Assembly (NCBI RefSeq): GCF_003060895.1
Contig: NZ_QAIH01000214.1
Span: forward strand, 6,222 to 48,660
Direction: 5' to 3'
Source: Acidovorax sp. HMWF029
Lineage (GTDB): Bacteria; Pseudomonadota; Gammaproteobacteria; Burkholderiales; Burkholderiaceae_C
DNA length: 42,439 bases
Shown here: piece by piece, positions 8,424 to 18,900 of the stretch
Position numbering within the stretch: position 1 is the stretch's first letter
How the letters are laid out: every line of letters begins with the position of its first letter
Position numbers and translations under genes: made by a program
The notes under the pieces: model-generated
The model's input: only the letters and a program-made list of their open reading frames with translations
What the model was told of the DNA's origin: nothing
Databases searched by the model: none

Positions 8424-9953
8424 TCATTCGGCAAGTTTTTCGGACGGTTTGCGGGCTCGGCTGCGCGGGCGCGCAGCGGGCGCCTTGGCGGGCTCCGTGC
8501 CCTCCGCATCGGTGGCTGACTGCTGCTGAATAGTCGCTGCCAGAGACGGGGCCCCCTCAGCATCGCCCGCTTCCGTAGCGGCACGCACTCCACGCACACG
8601 GGGCGCAACGGTCTTGCGACTGGTGCTCCGTGGGGTGGCGCCAGACTTGGCATCATCCCCACTGCGAGCACGGCTGCGGCGAGGAGCTGCGGCATCAGCG
8701 CCGTCGTGCTGGGCGGAATGACCTTGCACCGAAGCACCCGCGCCATCCTCTGCGTCTAGGCGTGCATCCTGCACAGGAGCGGTGTCGGCCACTGGCTCCT
8801 GCAACGCGGCCCCGACGGCCACGGACTGGTTGAAATAGCGGCTGGCCGGGCGCTCTGGGGGCGCATCGGCCTGCTCGAAATCCTGCGGCTCGTGGTGCAG
8901 ATCACTGCGCAGCTCGTTGCGTGGCGTTGGGCGAACATCTGAGCGATCAGCCACCTCACTGCGACGGCCCCTGCCCCTGGCTGACGCGCCCTGCCCTTCG
9001 CCACCGTCAGAACGCAAGTCAGTCGCTGTAGCTACCGCATGAAAGTCATGCCGCGTAGCCCCGCCCTGGCTGGGGCGCTCCCCCACGCTCTCAGACCGTG
9101 CGGGCATCGCTGCTGCGCTGGGCACGCCATGGCTGCGGTACACATACGCCCCCGACTTTTCATCGCGCCCAAACTCCAGCAGACCACGCGCCTGCGCTTC
9201 TTCCAGCAAATTGCCAAAGGTGCGGAAGCCATACCTGCCCTCGCTGAAATCGGGCTTGCGGCGCTTGATGGCCTCCTTGAGCACCGAGGCCCAGATCTTG
9301 CCGCTGTCGCCGCGCTCGAGCAGCAGGGCCTCAAACGTTTCCGCGGCCAGTTCCACGCCCTGGGTGCGGCGCGCATCCTGGCTTTCCTTGCGGCTGCGCT
9401 CCTCCTCGGGGCTGCGACGGGGCGCAGGTGGCGGATTGCTGCCAGGGCTCTGACGTCGGGCCTGGGCGCGCTGGTTTTCGCGGACCAGGTCGTCGTAAAA
9501 GATGAACTCGTCGCAGTTGGCGATCAGCAGATCGGACGTGGACTGCTTGACGCCCACACCGATCACCTGCTTGTTGTTCTCGCGCAGCTTGGACACCAGC
9601 GGCGAAAAGTCCGAATCGCCACTGATGATGACGAAAGTGTTGACGTGCGACTTGGTGTAGCAAAGGTCTAGCGCATCCACCACCAGGCGGATGTCGGCCG
9701 AATTTTTGCCGGACTGGCGCACATGGGGGATTTCGATCAGTTCGAAATTCGCCTCGTGCATGGTGGCCTTGAAGCCCTTGTACCGCTCCCAGTCGCAATA
9801 GGCCTTCTTGACGACGATGGAGCCCTTGAGCAGCAGGCGCTCCAGGATGGGCTTGATGTCAAACTTTTCGTACTGCGCATCGCGCACGCCCAGCGCAACG
9901 TTTTCAAAGTCGCAGAACAGGGCCATGCTGATGCTGTCGGAGGGGGATGCCAT
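8424..9953 (-). CDS. NYN (PIN-like) domain protein with LOTUS/OST-HTH domain
   Basis: 509 residues. Residues about 10-150 form an NYN/DUF88 domain: ALFCDFENVALGVRD carries the first acidic residue (Asp15), then SADIRLVVDALDL near 85-98 and ISGDSDFSPLVSKLRE near 109-124 supply further conserved Asp residues of a PIN-like metal site. After a charged linker, about 200-280 matches an OST-HTH/LOTUS RNA-binding winged helix (ALLLERGDSGKIWASVLKEA ... EGRYGFRTFGNLLEEA). The remaining about 230 residues are low-complexity, rich in Arg, Ala, Ser and Asp, and probably disordered. By family it is likely an RNA-binding protein or ribonuclease in the cytoplasm; targets are unknown. It is preceded on the same strand by a TctC gene. 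Confidence 0.9.
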   Translation of the reverse strand: MASPSDSISMALFCDFENVALGVRDAQYEKFDIKPILERLLLKGSIVVKKAYCDWERYKGFKATMHEANFELIEIPHVRQSGKNSADIRLVVDALDLCYTKSHVNTFVIISGDSDFSPLVSKLRENNKQVIGVGVKQSTSDLLIANCDEFIFYDDLVRENQRAQARRQSPGSNPPPAPRRSPEEERSRKESQDARRTQGVELAAETFEALLLERGDSGKIWASVLKEAIKRRKPDFSEGRYGFRTFGNLLEEAQARGLLEFGRDEKSGAYVYRSHGVPSAAAMPARSESVGERPSQGGATRHDFHAVATATDLRSDGGEGQGASARGRGRRSEVADRSDVRPTPRNELRSDLHHEPQDFEQADAPPERPASRYFNQSVAVGAALQEPVADTAPVQDARLDAEDGAGASVQGHSAQHDGADAAAPRRSRARSGDDAKSGATPRSTSRKTVAPRVRGVRAATEAGDAEGAPSLAATIQQQSATDAEGTEPAKAPAARPRSRARKPSEKLAE

Positions 9954-9964
9954 ATCGTGTGTGA

Positions 9965-9998
9965 GTTCCGTTCAATGCTGCGGATCATCACACGGAAC
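9965..9998. repeat. Inverted repeat upstream of the NYN-LOTUS gene
   Basis: GTTCCGT at 9965-9971 and ACGGAAC at 9992-9998 are perfect 7-base arms separated by 20 bases, inside the leader of the NYN-LOTUS gene (start at 9953). It could be an operator or a leader hairpin. No function is shown. Confidence 0.35.
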
Positions 9999-10025
9999 GG
10001 GCAATACCCCTCCCCAGGGTCAGCT

Positions 10026-10988
10026 TCACACCGGTTTTGCAAGCCCCAGCTTTTCCACCAGTGCCTTCTCTCGTGCAAAGGTGTCTGCTGCAAACTTCTT
10101 GTAAGCCGATGTGCTCATGTACATGGGCACCATGTCGTAGCGCGCCAGGGCGGTTTTGTAGCTGTCTTGCTCCATGGCCTGCTTGAAGGCATCGTGCAGG
10201 CGCTTGACCACAGCATCGGGTGTGCCCTTGGGCGCACCAATGCCAAACGGCGAGTTCTGCACCAGGTCGAGCCCCAGCTCCTTGAGCGTAGGCGCGTCCG
10301 GAAACTTGGCCAGGCGCTCCGCCCCCCAGGTGTTGAGCACGCGCAGCTTGCCAGCCTCGACCTGCGGCGCAAAGCCGGTGGAGTCGGCCGCCGCCATGAT
10401 CTGCCCGCCCAGGATGGACTGCATGAGGTCGGCGCTGCCCTTGTAGGGCACGTGCAGGAGTTCGAGTCCCAGCTTCTGCGCAATCAGCTCCATCGTGAGG
10501 TGCGGGCTGGTCATGGTGCCGGTGGAGCCGTAGCTGAGCTTGCCAGGGTTGGCCTTGGCCCAGGCCACGAAGTGCGTCCAGGTCTTGAGCGGCGAGTCGG
10601 CAGGCACTACCAGACCAAACGCATAGCCGGTGACATTGAGCACGTAGCTGATGTCCTTGACCGGGTCCCAGTTGATCTTGGTGGTGTAGGGCAGACGGAA
10701 CACACCCAACGGGATCTGCGCCACTGTGTAGCCATCGGCGGGAACCGTCTGCAGCGCCTGGGCAGGCAAGGTGCCACCCGCGCCGGGCTTGTTCTCCACG
10801 ATCACGGGCTGGCCCAGGATCTTGCTGGTGTTGTCGGCCAGCGCGCGCATGGTGATGTCGGTGGGGCCACCGGCCGGAAAGGCGATGACCAGCTTGATGG
10901 GCTTGTTGGGAAAGCTCTGGGCCTGTGCCAGGAATGCGGGGGCAGCCAGGCTGGCGGCTCCCCATTGGATGATCTGGCGACGTTGCAT
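10026..10988 (-). CDS. Tripartite tricarboxylate transporter substrate-binding protein (TctC/Bug family)
   Basis: 320-residue periplasmic binding protein. The N terminus MQRRQIIQWGAASLAAPAFLAQA is an export signal with an RR pair, cleaved probably after AQA. The mature start SFPNKPIKLVIAFPAGGPTDI is diagnostic for the Bug family, as are VIVENKPGAGG and the SYGSTGTMTSPHL region that lines the ligand pocket. Start ATG has a good GGAG seven bases upstream. No TctA or TctB permease lies nearby, which is usual for the expanded orphan Bug proteins of betaproteobacteria; the ligand, often a carboxylate, is unknown. An Lrp-type regulator gene lies just upstream on the same strand. Confidence 0.93.
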   Translation of the reverse strand: MQRRQIIQWGAASLAAPAFLAQAQSFPNKPIKLVIAFPAGGPTDITMRALADNTSKILGQPVIVENKPGAGGTLPAQALQTVPADGYTVAQIPLGVFRLPYTTKINWDPVKDISYVLNVTGYAFGLVVPADSPLKTWTHFVAWAKANPGKLSYGSTGTMTSPHLTMELIAQKLGLELLHVPYKGSADLMQSILGGQIMAAADSTGFAPQVEAGKLRVLNTWGAERLAKFPDAPTLKELGLDLVQNSPFGIGAPKGTPDAVVKRLHDAFKQAMEQDSYKTALARYDMVPMYMSTSAYKKFAADTFAREKALVEKLGLAKPV

Positions 10989-11114
10989 GGCGGGGCTCCT
11001 GAAAAAGCAAAAACAAAGACTTCTCCATTGGACTGCAGGCCACGCTGCGAGGGCATGCGGAAACCCCCTAGCCGCTGTCGCCCATGTGCCAGGAGAGCCG
11101 CCAGCAGAGCCGCA

Positions 11115-11546
11115 TCAAGCCTTGTAGGTGGACAACAAGATGCTGGTTTCAGTGTTCGCAATGCCCGGCGTGAGGCGGATGCGACCCAGCGCCGCGTCAA
11201 ACCCTTCCAGGCTCTCGGCGCGCACCTCGGCCACGATGTCCCAGCGGCCATTGGTGGTGTGCAGCGTGCCCACCGTGGGCTCACCGCGCAGCGCGTGGAT
11301 CACAGCGGGGGCGGCATTGCCCTCCACGGCAATGCTCATCCAGGCGCGGATGCGCTGCGGCTCGGAGTCGGGCCGCAGGCGCACGGTGTAGCCGGTGATG
11401 ACGCCACTCTCTTCCATCTTATGCAGGCGGTTCTGCACGGTGCCGCGCGATACGCGCAGCTTTTGCGCCAGCGTGGCCACCGGGGTGCGGGCGTCGGCGC
11501 GCAAGATGCTGATGATTTCGCGATCGGTGTCGTCGAGCTTGGTCAT
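11115..11546 (-). CDS. Lrp/AsnC family transcriptional regulator
   Basis: 143 residues: N-terminal winged helix-turn-helix (LDDTDREIISILRADARTP, then VATLAQKLRVSRGTVQNRLHK with the recognition helix) and a C-terminal RAM effector-binding domain (about 65-140). MTKLDD at 11546 was chosen as start because it matches the normal Lrp N terminus; the frame is open further upstream but that extension has no family similarity. Likely binds an amino acid or related effector and may regulate the adjacent TctC gene, which is an inference from adjacency only. Confidence 0.92.
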   Translation of the reverse strand: MTKLDDTDREIISILRADARTPVATLAQKLRVSRGTVQNRLHKMEESGVITGYTVRLRPDSEPQRIRAWMSIAVEGNAAPAVIHALRGEPTVGTLHTTNGRWDIVAEVRAESLEGFDAALGRIRLTPGIANTETSILLSTYKA

Positions 11547-11707
11547 GGTGGGCGGGGAAACTGGCAGAACGGCAATTTTCTGCGCATTTTGGTGACTCCG
11601 GTGCTCTGCCGAACCCGCTGAGCAAACCACGCCCGTGCGCTCCGCCACGCGCTGCGCGCAAGGGGCTGGCTACCGGCCTGTCTATGCGCTTCGCGGATAA
11701 GATCCGA

Positions 11708-11772
11708 ACAAAAACAGCCGCCATCGCCTGTCAATAAAGCGCCAAAAGCTATCAAAACAGGAGCAAATAGAC
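11708..11772 (-). repeat. Comamonadaceae-type palindromic element behind the Cys-cluster gene
   Basis: On the minus strand it starts right after the TGA of the Cys-cluster gene and contains TTTTGATAGCTTTTGGCGCT, then TTATTGACAGGCGATGGCGG and a CTGTTTTT end. It aligns with the copies at 34350 and 42091: an A/T-rich GATAGC start, a middle GCTTTAT-CAGGCG block and a T-rich end. Intergenic, between the Cys-cluster and Lrp genes. Confidence 0.6.
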
Positions 11773-12123
11773 TCATTGACCAGGCGGAACCGCCTGCACG
11801 TCCAGCCGCGCATCGCAGCCAATGCCCGCTGCAATCCAGCGCCTCGCCAGCGCCGACATGGCGCGTACCGCCCAGGGGTGGGCGAGCCCCGTCACCTCGG
11901 CCGGGTCGGCCACCATGCCGCACCAGTAGCGCTGGTCCGTCTCGCTCCAGCGCAGGGCCACGCAGGCGCCCCGGCGGCGGCGCGACACCAGCACGCCCAA
12001 CGGGCAGGGCTCCGCCAGGCAGCACAGGCCGCAGCCGTTGCAGGGCGCGCCCTCGGCGGGCTTGGCGGGGGCCTCGGGGTGTAGCCAGACCACCGAGGCG
12101 TGCGCGGAAAGAGGGTCAGGCAT
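11773..12123 (-). CDS. YkgJ-like cysteine-cluster protein
   Basis: 116 residues. The diagnostic Cys cluster is CNGCGLCCLAEPCPLG (about residues 28-43), with further Cys in GACVALRW and YWCGM. This is the zinc- or iron-sulfur-chelating pattern of the YkgJ/CxxCxxCC family. Biochemical role is unknown. Start ATG at 12123 gives MPDPLSAHAS; the longer frame upstream lacks similarity. The C terminus is followed at once by a palindromic repeat. Confidence 0.8.
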   Translation of the reverse strand: MPDPLSAHASVVWLHPEAPAKPAEGAPCNGCGLCCLAEPCPLGVLVSRRRRGACVALRWSETDQRYWCGMVADPAEVTGLAHPWAVRAMSALARRWIAAGIGCDARLDVQAVPPGQ

Positions 12124-12259
12124 GGTGGATGGGTGCTCAAGCGCGCTGAGCGCACAAAGGCAGCGCGCAGCAACATCCATTGTGCCGTCACACGGGCCTC
12201 AGCGCCGCAGGTGGCGTGGAGGCTCTATGCCCGCCGCAGGCAGCACACACAAGACTCCC

Positions 12260-12766
12260 TCAGCAGCCCGACGGCCTGTTGGGCCGCATCGGCACGATGC
12301 CGCTCACGCGCAGCGTGGCCCCCGAGCCGTCGCTGGCTGTCAACGTCTTGCCGGTGATCCGCACCTGGTCGCTTTCGCGCACCACGGCAGTGTCGGAGGG
12401 TTCGCCACTGCCGTATTCCTTGCCGTCAAAGGTCAGGAACACCTGGTGCAGGCTGGTGGTGTCGGGGCGGTAACGGAGATCGCCGAAGGCCGTGGCGGAC
12501 GAGCCCATCTTGTTGGCGCCGTCAAAGCGGAAGGTGCACAACTCCGGCACCGAGCCCACGGGGTTCTTCTTGTCTACCTCGGTGAGGTTGAGCGCTCCGT
12601 TGCCATACACGCCATTGAGGCCGTCCACCGTGGCGCTGCTCACGGTCAGCACACCGGGCTCGTTGCTGGGTGTCGGGTCGTCGTCATTGCCACCGCCGCA
12701 GGCAACCAGCAGCACCGAGGTGGCCGCCAGCGCAGTACAGGTCTTGAGGAAATTGAAAGCGTTCAT
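12260..12766 (-). CDS. Hypothetical outer lipoprotein
   Basis: 168 residues with a lipoprotein signal: MNAFNFLKTCTALAATSV, then LLVAC (lipobox Cys at about 24) followed by GGGNDDD. The mature part contains a beta-rich region with TFRFDGANKMGSSATAFGDL, one Cys near the middle and one at the last residue. No domain was recognised. Start ATG at 12766 has AAGGA upstream. Asp residues after the lipidated Cys are at +5 rather than +2, so outer-membrane sorting is expected. Confidence 0.75.
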   Translation of the reverse strand: MNAFNFLKTCTALAATSVLLVACGGGNDDDPTPSNEPGVLTVSSATVDGLNGVYGNGALNLTEVDKKNPVGSVPELCTFRFDGANKMGSSATAFGDLRYRPDTTSLHQVFLTFDGKEYGSGEPSDTAVVRESDQVRITGKTLTASDGSGATLRVSGIVPMRPNRPSGC

Positions 12767-12960
12767 GGTGATGGGCGTCCTTGTATGTGGATGAAAGGTA
12801 GGGAGCCAATCCCCTGCAATCCATCGTAGGAAGCCCTCCCCATGCAGCGCGTGCGCCATGTTCCGCGCACTGCGTAGGACAGGTGGCCGACAGGGCTGTG
12901 CACCATCCCCCAGGCTCGCACCAGCCACCGGCCCTCAGCCCCTCACAACCCCCACATGCC

Positions 12961-15900
12961 TCAGCGCGCCAGCACCGGCGCCAGGGCTTTGCCCGTGTGC
13001 GTGCCCGCCGCCACCACGTCTTCAGGCGTAGCCGCCGCCACGATCCGCCCCCCTGCACCACCACCTTCGGGCCCCAGGTCCAGAATCCAGTCGGCCTCGG
13101 CGATCACATCCAGGTCGTGTTCGATCACGATCACGCTATGCCCGCCATCGACCAAGCGGTGCAGCACGCGGATGAGCTTGTCCACGTCGGCCATGTGCAG
13201 CCCCACGGTGGGCTCGTCCAGCACATACAGCGTGTGCGGTGCTTTCTGGCCCCGGCGGCCGACCTCGTCGCGCACCTTGGTCAGCTCGGTCACCAGCTTG
13301 ATGCGTTGCGCCTCGCCACCGCTCAGCGTCGGCGAGGGCTGGCCCAGCGTGAGGTAGCCCAGGCCCACGTCCTGCAAGAGCTGCAGCGGGTGCGCAATGC
13401 TGGGCATGGTGGCGAAGAAGCCCACGGCCTCGTCCACCTCCATCTGCAGCACGTCGCCAATGCTCTTGCCGCGCCAGGTCACGGCCAGCGTTTCGGGGTT
13501 GAAGCGGGCGCCGTGGCAGGTTTCGCAGGGCACCTTCACATCGGGCAAGAAGCTCATCTCGATGGTGCGCACGCCCGCGCCTTCGCAGCTGGGGCAGCGG
13601 CCTTCGCCGGTGTTGAAGGAAAAGCGCCCGGCCGCATAACCGCGCGCCTTGGCCTCCAGCGTTTCTGCAAACAGCTTGCGGATGGTGTCCCAGAAGCCGA
13701 TGTAGGTGGCGGGGCAACTGCGCGGCGTTTTGCCAATCGGCGTCTGGTCCACTTCCAGAACGCGGTCAATGCTCTCGAAGCCCGACAGGCCCGTGCAACC
13801 GACCAAGGGCGGCGCCTTGCCTGCATCCATCGCATCGCGCCCGGCCTTGGTACTGCGCTGCTGCACCCAGGCCTGCACGTTGGCGAGCAGCACATCGCGC
13901 GCCAGCGTGGACTTGCCTGAGCCGCTCACGCCCGTCACCGCCACCAGACGGTGCAACGGCACGGTGGCGGTCACGTTCTGCAGGTTGTGCAACTGCGCGC
14001 CATGCACGGTGAGCCAGCGCATCGCAGCGCGCTCCTTGGCCTCGGTCAGCGCATCCGCCGCCAGCGATGCAGCCTGAGCTGCGCGCTTCTTCACGGCTGC
14101 GCTTTGGCGGCCCGTGGGTGCTGCCGCCTCGACCTGCGCAAAGGCCGCCGTGGCCTCGGCGCTGACCTCGCCGGGCGCCATGCTGCGGCGCAGCTGCAGC
14201 GGGTGCTTCATCGCGTGCAACAGGTAGCGGCCGGTTTGCGAATCTTCGGCGCCCGTGATGTCGGCCACGCTGCCCTGCGCCACCAGGCGCCCGCCGCGTT
14301 TGCCAGCGCTCGGGCCAATGTCGATGATGTGGTCGGCACGGCGGATGGTGTCCTCGTCGTGCTCCACCACCACCAGCGTGTTGCCCTTGTCGCCCAGCTT
14401 GTGCAGGGCGTTGAGCAGGATCTGGTTGTCGCGTGCGTGCAGGCCGATGGTGGGCTCGTCGAGCACGTAGCACACGCCTTGCAGGTTGCTGCCCAGCTGC
14501 GCGGCCAGGCGAATGCGCTGGGCCTCGCCGCCGCTGAGCGTGGGCGCGCCACGGTCGAGCGTGAGGTAGCCCAGGCCCACTTCTTCCAGAAATTCGAGGC
14601 GGCTCTGGATCTCGGGCACCAGGTCGCGGGCGATGTCGGCCTCACGGGCTGTCATGCCACCCTCCACGCGCAGGGTCTCCACCCAGCGGCGCACGTCCGT
14701 GACGGACAGCGCGGCAATGTCGGTGATGCCCACGCCCGCAAACTTCACAGCGCGGGCCGTGACGTTCAGCCGCGTGCCGCTGCAGGTGGGGCAGGCCGTG
14801 TCGGCCAAGTCTTCCACCTCGGGCTCGGCAAAGGTCTGCTCGCGGCCTTTTTCCTTGTCGCCCTGCACCGAGTCGTCAAACACCTTGCGCTGGTCTTTGG
14901 TGAGCTTGACACCCGTGCCCACGCAGTCGGGGCACCAGCCGTGTTTGCTGTTGTAGCTGAACAGGCGCGGATCCAGCTCGGCATAACTCGTCGCGCACAC
15001 GGGGCAGGCGCGCTTGGTGGAGAACGCCTGCAGCGTGCCAATGCCCGCCGTGGGCTGGCCGCCCTCCATGGCTTCACGCAGGCCTGTGATGCCAGAGAGA
15101 ACATGCACCACGCCCTTGCCGTGCGTAAGCGCATCGGCCAGCGCTGTGCGCAGTTGCGCTTCGTTCTCGGGCGACACATCGAGGCTTGCCACGGGCAGCT
15201 CGATGGTGTGTTCCTTGAAGCGGTCGATGCGCGGGAAGTTGGTGGTGGGCAAGAAGTTACCGTCCACCCGCAGGTGCGTGTAGCCGCGCGGACGGGCCCA
15301 GTCGGCCAGCTCGGTGTACACGCCCTTGCGGTTCATCACCAGCGGCGCGAGCAGGCCGATGTGCTGCCCCCGGAACTGCGTGAGCAATTGGGCGGCAATA
15401 CTCTCGGGCGTTTGCGGCTGAACGGCGGCGCCGTCGTGGATGCAGTGCTGCGTGCCCAGCTTGACGTACAGCAGGCGCAGAAAGTGCCACACCTCGGTGG
15501 TGGTGCCCACGGTGGACTTACGCCCGCCGCGCGACAGGCGCTGCTCGATGGCGACGGTGGGCGGAATGCCGTACACCGCATCCACCTCAGGCCTACCAGC
15601 GGGCTGCACGATGGAACGCGCATAGGCATTGAGCGATTCGAGGTAACGCCGTTGGCCCTCGTTGAACAGGATGTCGAACGCCAGCGTGGACTTGCCCGAG
15701 CCACTCACGCCTGTGACCACATTGAACTTGCCACGCGGGATGTCCACGCTCAGGTTCTTGAGGTTGTGCTCCTTCGCATTGACGATTTCAATGGCATTTT
15801 TGGCCTCCTGCGCGCGCCCCTCCTGCCCAAGCAGCTCCTTTTTTCGTAGCACAGCAGCCTTTTCGTGCACCGAATGGCCGCCCACGCCCAGCGCCAGCTC

Positions 15901-18900
15901 GTAGTCGCGCAGCGCCTGCCCGGTGTGCGAGGTGGCGTGGGCGCGCACGTCTTCGGGCGTGCCCTCGGCAACGATCAGTCCACCCGCGTAGCCGCCTTCA
16001 GGGCCCAGGTCGATGAGCCAGTCGCTGGCGCGAATCACATCGAGGTTGTGCTCGATGACGATGAGCGAGTGCCCCACATCAATGAGCTTGCGCAGCGCAC
16101 GCATGAGCTTCGCGATGTCGTCAAAGTGCAGGCCGGTGGTGGGCTCGTCGAACAGGAACAGCGTGCCTTTGCGCGCCACAGCCTGGCGGGATTTGGCGGC
16201 GGTTTTGGCAGCTTCTGCCAGGAAGCCTGCGAGCTTGAGGCGCTGCGCTTCACCACCACTCAGCGTCGGCACGGGCTGGCCCAGCGCCACGTATTCGAGC
16301 CCCACATCCACGATGGGCTGCAGCGCGCGGATCACGTCGCGGTCATTGGCAAACACTGCGGCGGCCTCGGCCACGGTCAGGGCCAGAACATCCGCCACAT
16401 TCAGTGTCCGCCCGCCGCGCTCGATGGTGATTTCCAAAATCTCAGGGCGGTAGCGCTTGCCGTCGCAGTCCGGGCAGCGCAGGTACACGTCCGACAGGAA
16501 CTGCATCTCCACATGCTCGAAGCCCGAGCCTCCGCAGGTCGGGCAGCGCCCATCGCCGCTGTTGAAGCTGAATTTGGCGGCGGTGTAGCTGCGCTGTTTG
16601 GACAGCGGCGCCACGGCAAAGAGTTCGCGGATGCTGTCCCAAGCGCCCACGTAGCTCACGGGGTTGGAGCGGGCCGTCTTGCCGATGGGGGATTGATCGA
16701 CAAACACCACGTCCGACAGGTGGTCGGCGCCCAACAGGCGGTCGTGTGCGCCGGGCGTGTCGGTGGCCTTGCCGAAGTGGCGCAGCAGCGCGGGGGCTAG
16801 CACGTCCTGGATCAAGCTGGACTTGCCCGAGCCGCTGACGCCAGTGACCGTGACCAGGCGCTGCAGCGGGAACTCGACCGACACGTTCTGCAGGTTGTGC
16901 TCGCGTGCACCTTCGAGGATGAGGCGGGGGGTTGATTCCGTCACCATGCGCTTGAAGCCAAAACCCACCTGCTTGCGCCCCCCCAGGTAAGCGCCTGTGA
17001 GCGTGTCGGCCTTGCGCAAATCTGCCGTGGTGCCGTCAAACACGATCTGACCGCCCAGTCGGCCCGGGCCGGGGCCCATGTCGATCATGCGGTCGGCCGC
17101 GAGCATCACAGCCGGGTCGTGCTCCACCACCACCAGCGTGTTGCCCGCATCGCGCAGGCGCAGCATGGCCTCGGTGATGCGGTGCATGTCGCGCGGGTGA
17201 AGGCCGATGCTGGGCTCGTCCAGCACGAACAGCGTGTTGACCAGGCTGGTGCCCAGTGCGGTGGTGAGGTTGATGCGCTGCACCTCGCCGCCGCTCAGGG
17301 TGCGGCTTTGCCGGTCGAGCGTGAGGTAGCCAATGCCCACGTCACACAGGTACTTGAGGCGCGTGGTGATTTCTTCGTGCAGCAGTTTGAGCGCTTGCGC
17401 ATCGCCACCCTTCGCGTCATCCCCAACGGGCAACTGCATGCGCGCAAAGAACGCGCGCAAGCGGTCGATAGGCAGCAGCATCAGGTCGTGCAGGCACAGG
17501 CCGGGGAGCGCTTCGAGTTGCTCGCGTGACCACTGCACACCCTCTGGCATGAAGCGTTTGCCCGGCTCCAGCACCGCATCCGCATCTTCCTTGCGGCCCA
17601 TGCGCCAGAGCAGGCTTTCGGTCTTGAGCCGCGCGCCCGCGCAGGTGGGGCACGGCGTGTAGCTGCGGTACTTGGACAAGAGCACGCGGATGTGCATCTT
17701 GTAGGCCTTGCTCTCCAGGTATTCGAAGAAGCGCTTGATGCCGTACCACTGCTTGCTCCACTGGCCGTCCTTGTAGCCGGGCGCGCCGTGGATGACCCAT
17801 TTCTTCTGGTCGTCGGTGAGCTTGTACCAGGGCGTGTCGCGCGGGATGCCTGCTGCCTCGGCATGGCGCATGAGGTCGTCCTGCGCCTCTTGCCATGCGG
17901 GGGTCTGGATGGTCTTGATGGCACCGGCGCGCAGCGTGAGTTTGTCGTTGGGGATGACGAGGCCATAGTCCACGCCGATCACACGGCCAAAACCCCGGCA
18001 GCTATCGCAGGCGCCCACGGCGGAGTTGAACGAGAAGGCCGAGGGGATGGGGTCGCTGTAGCGCAGGTCGCTGTCTGGGCAGTGCAGGCCGGTAGAGAAG
18101 CGCCAGAGTTCCGGCGTGAGTGCTGCTGCCTCCGTTCGCATTGAGCTTGTCGAAACGCTGTCCCTGCCTTCGACAGGCTCAGGCTGAACGGCCTGTGGGA
18201 TGACATAGACATTCAGGCGACCCGTGCCGCGCTTGAGCGCGACCTCGATGGCCTCAATCACCCGCGCCTTCTCCGCATTGCCCAGACGAAAGCGGTCGGC
18301 CACCACATCGAGCACCTTCACGGCCCCCACGCTCCCCACTGCGTGTGGTTCGCTGCCCCCCGCGGGGGCGCTCGCTTGCTTGGGGCGGCCCGGCGCGGCG
18401 CTCGTGCGCGGCCCCGTGGGCCTGGCCTCTTCGCGCTCGGCTTGCACCTTGGTGAAGCCGCTGGCGGACAACCATTGCTCGACTTGCTCTGCGCTGGTGT
18501 TGGCGGGCAATTCCACAGGGAATGTCAACACGATGCGCGGATCGCCCGCCGCTGCACTGCGCTGCTGCAATTCGGCGTAGATGGTTTCCGGCGTGTCGTG
18601 CCGCACGGGCTGCGCCGTCTGCTTGTCGAACAACTGGCCTGCACGCGCAAATAGCAGCTTCAGGTGGTCGTTCAACTCCGTCATCGTGCCCACGGTGGAG
18701 CGGCTGGAGCGCACGGGGTTGGTCTGGTCGATGGCAATGGCCGGGGGCACACCTTCGACCTTGTCCACGGCGGGCTTGTCCATGCGGTCGAGGAACTGGC
18801 GGGCGTAGGCGCTGAAGGTCTCCACGTAACGGCGCTGGCCCTCGGCATACAGCGTGTCAAACACCAGGCTGGATTTGCCCGAGCCGCTCGGGCCCGTGAC

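Noticed and set aside
9723-11621. Long open frame on the plus strand opposite the NYN and TctC genes
   Set aside because: It is antisense to genes with clear domains and has His/Gly/Arg-rich composition typical of GC-rich shadow frames.
13951-15849. 632-codon plus-strand open frame inside uvrA
   Set aside because: Mirror of the UvrA reading frame; no domain and biased composition.
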